Origin: GCA-2733415 sp964635575
Lineage (GTDB): Bacteria > Bacteroidota > Bacteroidia > Flavobacteriales > Flavobacteriaceae
Reading direction: 5' to 3'
Length of the DNA: 5,008 nt
NCBI GenBank assembly: GCA_964635575.1
Contig: CAZWNY010000082.1
Location: 1-5,008 of the forward strand
This document shows, piece by piece, positions 1 to 4,200 of this stretch (positions are counted from its first letter, which is position 1; each line of letters opens with the position of its first letter). The translations under genes were made by a program, and so were the position numbers. A model generated the notes under the pieces. The model did not search any database, was not told where the DNA came from, and saw only the letters and a program-made list of their open reading frames with translations.

Positions 1-183
1 ATCATTAATATAATTAGGACTTACAGGATTTGCAATATCTATTATTTTTAAATCTGTACCATCTGTAATATATGCATATTGTGGATTCAATGTAGAGCTT
101 CCTGGATCTGAAGAACTATTGTCAGAACATTGTAACAAACCAATTGATAAAATTGTGATTAATACTGTTTTAATTGTTTTCAT
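1..183 (-). CDS. LVIVD-repeat lipoprotein, N-terminal part (runs off left edge)
   Basis: Reading the minus strand from the ATG at 183-181 gives 61 codons without a stop, and the frame is still open at base 1. Residues 1-18 look like a lipoprotein signal peptide: Lys at 2 and 5, then a hydrophobic stretch (VLITILSIGLL), then Gln18-Cys19. Cys19 is the likely lipidated residue. It is followed by SDNSSSDPGS, a Ser/Asp-rich flexible stretch resembling the surface-export signals of Flavobacterium lipoproteins. Residues 37-57 read AYITDGTDLKIIDIANPVSP, the pattern of an LVIVD repeat (hydrophobic-x-hydrophobic-hydrophobic-D-hydrophobic-x-N-P), a beta-propeller-like repeat common in Bacteroidota surface lipoproteins. 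The exact ligand or role cannot be told. The gene is divergent from exbB across a 346-bp gap. The lipobox is imperfect (LLQC, with Gln rather than Gly/Ala/Ser at -1). Lipoprotein status is fairly sure; the repeat family rests on one copy. Confidence 0.8.
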   Translation of the reverse strand, partial: MKTIKTVLITILSIGLLQCSDNSSSDPGSSTLNPQYAYITDGTDLKIIDIANPVSPNYIND

Positions 184-206
184 TTTATTGTTGTTTTTGT
201 TTATTT

Positions 207-236
207 CTAAAGTACTTCATCTATAAATTACACAAA
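207..236 (-). promoter_or_regulatory. Candidate promoter for the lipoprotein gene
   Basis: On the minus strand, TTTG (236-233) is followed after 18 bases by TACTTTAG (214-207), which matches the Bacteroidota -7 consensus TAnnTTTG except in two positions of the TTTG part (TTAG). Transcription would begin near base 200, leaving a leader of about 20 nt before the ATG at 183. The same octamer TACTTTAG occurs again on this strand at 292-285, without a TTG at the proper distance. The call is weak because the -7 box is imperfect and the region is very AT-rich. Confidence 0.3.
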
Positions 237-410
237 ATTCAGACTCTATACTTCCGTGTGTTTATATTTAATTGATTTTTTTTGCTAAAGTAAGCGGCAA
301 TAAGTATAAAAAGAAACGGCATTGATTATAAAGAGAGTTTCATTAGACGAACTAAGAGTTTAATTTAATTACCTTATAAGTAAATAGAGTATTAAACCTG
401 AAATAATTTT

Positions 411-459
411 TTAAAAATTGATAAATTATAAGATTTAGCTATTTTTTAACAATTTTTAA
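411..459. repeat. 10-bp inverted repeat upstream of exbB
   Basis: TTAAAAATTG (411-420) is exactly complementary to CAATTTTTAA (450-459), with a 29-nt spacer. A G-U pair and an A-U pair can extend the stem outward. In RNA this would be a weak stem because all but one pair are A-T. It sits 70 bp before exbB and could lie in the operon leader or overlap an operator. In such AT-rich DNA a 10-bp match of this composition can also arise by chance. Confidence 0.3.
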
Positions 460-529
460 GATAAAAACAATTTACTATTTGTATTTTCGTTTATATATTT
501 AACAAACCTAATTTAAAATAATAATATTT

Positions 530-1228
530 ATGGCATTAACTATTCAAGACGCAGTACAGCAATTAGAAGTTGAAAACTTAGATAACGTAAAACAAAAAAC
601 ACTATCTATTATCAATTTAATAAAAGAAGGCGGTTTAGGAGGTCAAATAATTATAGGGCTTTTAATGGTGTTATTAATTGTAGCATTATGGATTTATTAC
701 GAACGTTTATTAGCCATAAAATCTGCATCTAAAGTAGATGAAAATTTTATGAATCAAATAAAAGACCATGTAACCGAAGGAAACATAGAGGCCGCAAGTT
801 TATTGTGCTCCCAAACAAAATCACCAGTATCAGCATTAATTGCAAAAGGAATTTCGCGTATAGGAAAACCTTTAGAAGACATACATACTGCAATTGAAAA
901 CGCAGGACGGTTAGAAATTTACAAACTAGAAAAAAACGTAAGCGTACTAGCAACCATCTCTGGAGTAGCGCCAATGATTGGTTTTTTAGGAACCGTTATT
1001 GGAATGATTATATCTATATTTGAAATTGCAAATTCAGGAGGTAATATAGACATTAAAACCCTTGCAGGCGGACTATACACCGCAATGACAACAACCGTTG
1101 CAGGATTAGTCGTAGGTATTGTAGCATACATGGCATACAATCATTTAGTAGTGAAAACAGATAAAATTATCTATAAAATGGAAGCCAACTCATTAGAATT
1201 CTTCGATTTATTAAACAAACCCACATAA
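530..1228 (+). CDS. exbB: MotA/TolQ/ExbB family proton channel protein
   Basis: This 232-residue inner-membrane protein is the proton-conducting subunit that, with ExbD, energises the TonB-type transducer. Three membrane segments are visible: about residues 39-58 (ending in IYYERL, the family's cytoplasmic junction), about 138-166, and about 178-204. The long stretch between the first and second is the cytoplasmic domain. The second helix has the signature APMIGFLGTVIGMI with Thr155, and the third has GGLYTAMTTTVAGL with Thr187-189; polar Thr residues at these places line the ExbB/TolQ pore. Length matches the family. The start is well fixed: an in-frame TAA at 509-511 lies just upstream and no other ATG intervenes. 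No Shine-Dalgarno sequence is present (AT-rich leader), as usual in this phylum. It opens the exbB-exbD-tonB-folC run. TolQ is the alternative name, but the TonB-like neighbour favours ExbB. Confidence 0.93.
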   Translation: MALTIQDAVQQLEVENLDNVKQKTLSIINLIKEGGLGGQIIIGLLMVLLIVALWIYYERLLAIKSASKVDENFMNQIKDHVTEGNIEAASLLCSQTKSPVSALIAKGISRIGKPLEDIHTAIENAGRLEIYKLEKNVSVLATISGVAPMIGFLGTVIGMIISIFEIANSGGNIDIKTLAGGLYTAMTTTVAGLVVGIVAYMAYNHLVVKTDKIIYKMEANSLEFFDLLNKPT

Positions 1229-1230
1229 GT

Positions 1231-1302
1231 TAATTTAAAGATTGAAAGGTTCAAGAAAAGTAGAATCATTTTTAATCATTTAATTGTTTAATCTTTAAAT
1301 TA
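1231..1302 (+). promoter_or_regulatory. Intercistronic stem-loop between exbB and exbD
   Basis: The 81-bp gap between exbB and exbD is nearly filled by an inverted repeat. TAATTTAAAGATT (1231-1243) pairs perfectly with AATCTTTAAATTA (1290-1302). The stem continues inward with G1244-U1289, two A-U pairs, one A-G mismatch, two G-U pairs and two U-A pairs, so 20 of 21 positions pair around a 30-nt loop (1252-1281). It begins 3 nt after the exbB stop and ends 8 nt before the exbD ATG. It lacks a terminal U-run, so it is not a classical terminator. Plausible roles, by inference, are protecting exbB mRNA or lowering exbD translation to set subunit ratio. The pairing is directly visible; the function is not. 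Confidence 0.5.
1271..1302 (+). repeat. Four degenerate tandem octamers
   Basis: TTTAATCA (1271), TTTAATTG (1279), TTTAATCT (1287) and TTAAATTA (1295) follow each other in an exact 8-nt register, preceded by the related GAATCATT at 1263-1270. The last two units form the 3' arm of the stem-loop described for 1231-1302. This is low-complexity spacer sequence, possibly grown by slippage. Confidence 0.5.
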
Positions 1303-1309
1303 CAAACCC

Positions 1310-1702
1310 ATGAATATTAGAGGAAGAAATAAAGTAACACCCGAATTTAATATGTCGTCTATGACTGACATTGTATTTCTATTATTAGTGTTTTTTATGA
1401 TTGCATCAACATTAGTGTCTGCAAATGCAATAGATTTACTATTACCAAAATCAGGAGGTAAAACAACACAATCAAAAAGTTTAGCAGTAAGTGTAACTAA
1501 AAACTTAGAATACTACGTAGATCGTAAAAAAGTAGCTAAAGAAAATCTGGAAACATATATTTTAGAACAACTAAAAGGGTCCGAAAAACCAAGTATTCTA
1601 TTACGCGCAGAAGAAACCGTACAAATGAAAGATTTTGTATATGTAATGGATATTGCAAACAGAAATAAAATAAAATCTACATTAGCAGTAAGAGCAAAAT
1701 AA
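1310..1702 (+). CDS. exbD: ExbD/TolR family biopolymer transport protein
   Basis: This 130-residue protein has a short cytoplasmic N-terminus (residues 1-17, rich in Arg/Lys), one membrane helix at about 19-39 and a periplasmic domain at 45-130. The segment FNMSSMTDIVFLLLVFFMIA is the family signature. Asp20 in it corresponds to the single membrane Asp that carries protons in ExbD/TolR (Asp25 in E. coli ExbD). The periplasmic part ends in the conserved-looking beta/alpha pattern with VQMKDFVYVMDIANRNKI. Length is usual. It lies 81 bp after exbB, separated by a stem-loop, and 34 bp before the tonB-type gene. The start is the first ATG and gives the expected short N-tail; there is no Shine-Dalgarno sequence. 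The ExbD-or-TolR choice follows the downstream TonB-like gene. Confidence 0.93.
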   Translation: MNIRGRNKVTPEFNMSSMTDIVFLLLVFFMIASTLVSANAIDLLLPKSGGKTTQSKSLAVSVTKNLEYYVDRKKVAKENLETYILEQLKGSEKPSILLRAEETVQMKDFVYVMDIANRNKIKSTLAVRAK

Positions 1703-1707
1703 AACCG

Positions 1708-1721
1708 ATTAATCGATTAAT
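1708..1721. repeat. 14-bp palindrome between exbD and tonB
   Basis: ATTAATCGATTAAT is a perfect palindrome in the 34-bp spacer between the exbD stop and the tonB-type start. As RNA it could make only a small stem, with an ATCGAT core. It could equally be a protein-binding site or chance. No function is claimed. Confidence 0.4.
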
Positions 1722-1736
1722 TTAATTAGATAGATT

Positions 1737-2657
1737 ATGAAAACAATATTTAAAGACGAAAATGAAAAACGTGCTGCTATTTTAACAGCACTTACGGTAT
1801 TTATATTATTTTTATGGATGTTTTTTCACACCGCATTCTCCTACCAAGATCCTCCAGAAGAATACGGAATGGAAGTAAACTTTGGCACTACAGATACAGG
1901 ACAAGAAGACAACCAAACTTCCGAACCTATAAAAACACAACCTAACCCAACAGAAGCCCCAAAAGAACCTGTTGTAGAAGAAACTCCCGAAGAAACTCCT
2001 CCCGAAGAAGAAACCACACCAATAGAGGAAACACCTGAAAAAGTAATGACCGAAGAAACCCTCGAGGAAGTACCTATCATTGAACCTATTAAGGAAACTC
2101 CAAAAGAAGAATCTAAAAAAGATGTAAAACCTGTAGAACAAACATCAAAGCCCGTTACCGAAACACCAACAAAACCCATAATTACACAGGCACCAAAAAC
2201 AAATACTGCGCCACCAAAACCAGACGCATCAACAGAAAATGCATTATTAAATGTATTAAATGGTCCCGCAACCACAGGAACGTCTAGCGGCAACGAAGGA
2301 AATGACAATGTAAATGGCGATAAAGGAAATGAAAACGGCGATCCGCACGCACCAGACTACTATACAAACCCAGGAAATGGTAATGGAGGAAATTACAACT
2401 TAATAGGTCGTTTGCTATTACGCAGACCTATACCCGCCTATTTGTGTCAAAAAGAAGGACGAGTAGTCGTAAAAATAAAAGTAAATAGAAAAGGCAAAGT
2501 AATTTTGGCAATTCCAGGAGTAAAAGGAAGTACCACAACCGAAAAATGCTTATTAGATCAAGCAAAAAAGGCTGCTTTAAATACCAAATGGCAATCCGCA
2601 GCAAACGCACCTGAAAAACAAATAGGTAAAATTATTTACAACTTCAGTTTGCGATAA
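1737..2657 (+). CDS. tonB: TonB-like energy transducer, periplasm-spanning
   Basis: A 306-residue protein predicted to link the ExbB/ExbD motor to outer-membrane receptors. Residues 1-12 are charged and cytoplasmic; about 13-33 is one membrane helix (ILTALTVFILFLWMFFHTAF) with His31 near its periplasmic end. A long linker follows: 64-124 is Glu/Pro/Thr-rich and acidic with repeated EETP units, and 125-163 is Lys/Pro-rich, the same acidic-then-basic order as the E. coli TonB linker. Residues 175-220 are Gly/Asn-rich. The C-terminal domain (about 222-306) fits TonB_C: a strand RVVVKIKVNRKGKV, then GVKGSTTTEKCLL, and a last strand GKIIYNFSLR. Cys237 and Cys271 are the only cysteines and could form a disulfide. 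It is coupled to exbD upstream, and its TAA is one base from the folC ATG. A TolA-like role is possible but less likely. Confidence 0.87.
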   Translation: MKTIFKDENEKRAAILTALTVFILFLWMFFHTAFSYQDPPEEYGMEVNFGTTDTGQEDNQTSEPIKTQPNPTEAPKEPVVEETPEETPPEEETTPIEETPEKVMTEETLEEVPIIEPIKETPKEESKKDVKPVEQTSKPVTETPTKPIITQAPKTNTAPPKPDASTENALLNVLNGPATTGTSSGNEGNDNVNGDKGNENGDPHAPDYYTNPGNGNGGNYNLIGRLLLRRPIPAYLCQKEGRVVVKIKVNRKGKVILAIPGVKGSTTTEKCLLDQAKKAALNTKWQSAANAPEKQIGKIIYNFSLR

Positions 2658-2658
2658 A

Positions 2659-3870
2659 ATGACATATCAAAAAGCGATAAATTGGCTATTTAACCAATTG
2701 CCTGCCTATCAAAAAATAGGAAAGTCGGCATATAAAATAGACTTATCTAATAGCATAAAACTTTCAGAATATTTAGATAACCCGCATTTAAAATTTAAAA
2801 CCATTCATGTAGCTGGAACCAATGGAAAAGGATCTTCTAGCCACATGTTGTCGTCTGTTTTGCAAGAAGCAGGCTATCAAGTAGGCTTGTACACATCACC
2901 ACATTTAAAAGACTTTAGAGAACGAATAAAAGTCAATGGACAAATTGCAACTAAAAAATATGTAACTAACTTTGTAAAACAACATCAACCTTTTTTAAAA
3001 AAAAATCAACTATCCTTTTTTGAAATGACCGTAGGTATGGCATTTGATTATTTTTCCAAAAAAAAAGTAGATATTGCCATTATAGAAGTTGGCTTAGGCG
3101 GGCGATTAGATTCTACTAATATTATTACGCCACAAATTTCATTAATTACTAATATCGGTTTAGATCACACACTATTTTTAGGAAATACCTTAAAAAGTAT
3201 CGCTTCTGAAAAATCTGGAATTATAAAAAAAAATATACCCGTAATTATTAGTGAAACTCAAGAAAATATAAAATCTGTTTTTATTAATAAAGCGATAAAA
3301 AATCAATCAGAAATTATTTTTGCAGATGCGAAAATTAACACAGAATACGCAACCGATTTATTAGGAAATTATCAACAAAAAAACATAAAAGGAGTAGTCG
3401 CAATATTACATAATTTAAAAGGCTTTACTGTTTTAGAAAATCACATAGTTAACGGATTAAAAAACGTAGTTAAAAACACTAATTTGTTAGGACGTTGGCA
3501 AGTTTTACAACAAAAACCAACAATTGTATGCGACACAGCACACAATACAGAAGGTTTAACCTTAACAATGCAACAATTACAAGAACAAAAATATACACAA
3601 TTACATATTGTATTTGGGGTTGTTTCCGATAAAAACTTAGACTTAATATTGCCATTATTACCTAAAAAAGCAATTTATTATTTTTGTCAACCCAATATAC
3701 TTAGAGCATTGCCCGTTAATGAATTGGTAGAATCCGCAAAAAAATACAATTTAAAAGGAAAACAATATTCGTCCGTAAAAGAAGCATTACTAACGGCAAA
3801 ACAACAAACTATTACCTCCGATTTTATTTATGTAGGCGGAAGTACATTTGTAGTTGCAGAAATAATTTAA
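2659..3870 (+). CDS. folC: Bifunctional folylpolyglutamate synthase / dihydrofolate synthase
   Basis: This cytoplasmic Mur-ligase-family enzyme joins glutamate to dihydropteroate and adds further glutamates to folates, using ATP. It has 403 residues; the family is usually about 400-430. Visible motifs in order are: the P-loop GTNGKGS at 53-59; YTSPHLKDFRERI at 78-90; VGLGGRLDSTN at 144-154 with the acidic residue Glu143 before it; TNIGLDHTLFLG at 165-175 with His170; SEKSGIIK with Lys185, at the place of the carbamylated Lys of FolC; LGRWQ at 277-281; and DTAHN at 292-296, the C-terminal-domain signature with Asp292 and His295. The start ATG lies one base after the tonB stop, so translation is probably coupled by termination-reinitiation. 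Three A9 runs (2997-3005, 3058-3066, 3225-3233) lie in frame. No terminator is seen after the stop; the tRNA promoter begins 18 bp later. Confidence 0.95.
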   Translation: MTYQKAINWLFNQLPAYQKIGKSAYKIDLSNSIKLSEYLDNPHLKFKTIHVAGTNGKGSSSHMLSSVLQEAGYQVGLYTSPHLKDFRERIKVNGQIATKKYVTNFVKQHQPFLKKNQLSFFEMTVGMAFDYFSKKKVDIAIIEVGLGGRLDSTNIITPQISLITNIGLDHTLFLGNTLKSIASEKSGIIKKNIPVIISETQENIKSVFINKAIKNQSEIIFADAKINTEYATDLLGNYQQKNIKGVVAILHNLKGFTVLENHIVNGLKNVVKNTNLLGRWQVLQQKPTIVCDTAHNTEGLTLTMQQLQEQKYTQLHIVFGVVSDKNLDLILPLLPKKAIYYFCQPNILRALPVNELVESAKKYNLKGKQYSSVKEALLTAKQQTITSDFIYVGGSTFVVAEII

Positions 3871-3887
3871 AAAAATACTTTAAAAAG

Positions 3888-3917
3888 TTGCAAATTTAAA
3901 AATAGGTGTTATATTTG
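3888..3917 (+). promoter_or_regulatory. Promoter of tRNA-Val (Bacteroidota sigma consensus)
   Basis: TTG at 3888-3890, a 19-nt spacer, and TATATTTG at 3910-3917 give an exact match to the Bacteroidota housekeeping pattern TTG-N19-TAnnTTTG. Transcription is predicted to begin about 5-8 bases downstream, near 3922-3925, giving a pre-tRNA leader of about 30 nt. The position directly ahead of a tRNA gene supports the call. Confidence 0.8.
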
Positions 3918-3929
3918 CATCCGCAACCA

Positions 3930-3947
3930 AATAGGTTGCAACCTATT
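3930..3947 (+). repeat. 18-bp perfect palindrome in the tRNA-Val leader
   Basis: AATAGGTTGCAACCTATT is its own reverse complement and ends 6 bp before the tRNA. GCAACC also occurs at 3923-3928, so the central GGTTGC (3934-3939) can pair either with that copy (loop of 5) or partly within the palindrome (AATAGG with CCTATT, loop of 6). The two hairpins exclude each other. It falls inside the predicted transcribed leader. A protein-binding site or a processing structure are both possible. Confidence 0.6.
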
Positions 3948-3953
3948 AAATTA

Positions 3954-4028
3954 GGGCAATTAGCTCAGTTGGTTCAGAGCACCTCGTTTACACCGAGGGG
4001 GTCGGGGGTTCGAATCCCTCATTGCCCA
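3954..4028 (+). tRNA. tRNA-Val (anticodon TAC)
   Basis: All four arms fold. The acceptor GGGCAAT (3954-3960) pairs with ATTGCCC (4021-4027), with discriminator A4028. The D stem is GCTC (3963-3966) with GAGC (3977-3980). The anticodon stem is CCTCG (3982-3986) with CGAGG (3994-3998). The 7-nt loop TTTACAC puts TAC at 3989-3991, which decodes valine GTA (and, with modified U34, other GTN codons). The T stem GGGGG (4004-4008) pairs with CCCTC (4016-4020), including one G-U, around the loop TTCGAAT. The 3' CCA is not encoded. It is a single-gene unit with its own promoter and terminator. Confidence 0.97.
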
Positions 4029-4029
4029 C

Positions 4030-4061
4030 AAAAAAATCCGTAAGCAATTACGGATTTTTTT
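4030..4061 (+). terminator. Intrinsic terminator after tRNA-Val
   Basis: The 8-bp stem ATCCGTAA (4036-4043) / TTACGGAT (4048-4055) closes on a GCAA tetraloop. Six more A-U pairs (4030-4035 with 4056-4061) extend it, giving a 14-bp uninterrupted stem with seven Ts at 4055-4061. It begins one to two bases after the mature tRNA end. The A-tract on the other side means it could also stop transcription coming leftward. Confidence 0.92.
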
Positions 4062-4077
4062 ATTCTATACTTATCCC

Positions 4078-4141
4078 TTAAATCTGTAAATATATTCGTA
4101 ACGAATTGCAAAACACATTACGAATATATTTACAGATTTAA
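4078..4141. repeat. Perfect 24-bp inverted repeat with 16-nt spacer
   Basis: Bases 4078-4101 and 4118-4141 are exact reverse complements (each arm begins or ends with TTAAATCTGT / ACAGATTTAA). The spacer is CGAATTGCAAAACACA (4102-4117). The pairing stops abruptly at both ends (C4077/A4142 and C4102/A4117). The stem has few G-C pairs. It lies between the tRNA terminator and the ygiQ promoter and codes for nothing visible. The inner end of the left arm can also form ATTCG-TAA-CGAAT with the spacer. It could be a second terminator, a protein-binding palindrome or the remains of a small inverted-repeat element; no clear target-site duplication was seen. Confidence 0.85.
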
Positions 4142-4188
4142 AGTAGCATATAATATACTGAATTACACTGTGTAATAAAAAAAACTCG

Positions 4189-4196
4189 TACTTTTG
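4189..4196 (+). promoter_or_regulatory. -7 promoter box of ygiQ
   Basis: TACTTTTG is an exact match to TAnnTTTG and is followed by CA, the usual context in Flavobacteriia. The -33 element is poor: only CTG at 4168-4170, 18 bases upstream, in place of TTG. The box ends four bases before the ATG at 4201, so the transcript should begin at or within a few bases of the start codon. Confidence 0.65.
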
Positions 4197-4200
4197 CAAT

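Larger units (their letters stand above)
184..529. other. Divergent intergenic region, no gene seen
   Basis: This 346-bp stretch separates the leftward lipoprotein gene from the rightward exbB operon and must contain the promoters of both. No credible coding frame or tRNA is present. On the plus strand there is no exact TAnnTTTG with a TTG 17-21 bases upstream. The nearest matches are TACTATTTG at 473-481, which has one base too many, and TATTTTCG at 482-489, with one mismatch; neither has a good -33 element. No Fur-like or other known operator palindrome could be identified. The exbB promoter is therefore unlocated. Confidence 0.6.

Noticed and set aside
473..489. Possible exbB promoter (TACTATTTG or TATTTTCG)
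   Set aside because: Neither matches TAnnTTTG exactly and no TTG lies at the proper distance upstream; not strong enough to list as a promoter.
747..1140. Two minus-strand frames opposite exbB (747-974 and 919-1140)
   Set aside because: They overlap a clear ExbB coding region and each other, with no family motif.
1812..2141. 109-codon minus-strand frame rich in Phe, Tyr and Arg, opposite tonB
   Set aside because: Same cause: the reverse complement of GAA-rich linker codons gives TTC runs; composition is unlike a real protein.
1841..2308. 155-codon minus-strand frame rich in Ser, Gly and Val, opposite tonB
   Set aside because: It mirrors the low-complexity Glu/Pro/Thr linker codons of tonB, has no recognisable domain, and conflicts with a well-supported gene on the plus strand.
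2428..2610. 60-codon Leu-rich minus-strand frame opposite the TonB C-terminal domain
   Set aside because: Leu-rich composition comes from the complement of Lys/Gln codons; no support for a gene.
3871..3890. Terminator for the exbB-folC operon directly after folC
   Set aside because: The only pairing is a very short A/T-only stem (ACTTT with AAAGT) without room for a loop; no convincing hairpin and U-run.
3954..4028. tRNA-Val as an integration site for a mobile element
   Set aside because: No repeat of the tRNA 3' end, integrase or foreign-looking segment appears downstream; the next gene is a housekeeping-type ygiQ.
4078..4141. Insertion-sequence or CRISPR reading of the 24-bp inverted repeat
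   Set aside because: There is no transposase, no array of repeated units and no clear target-site duplication; only one inverted pair is present.
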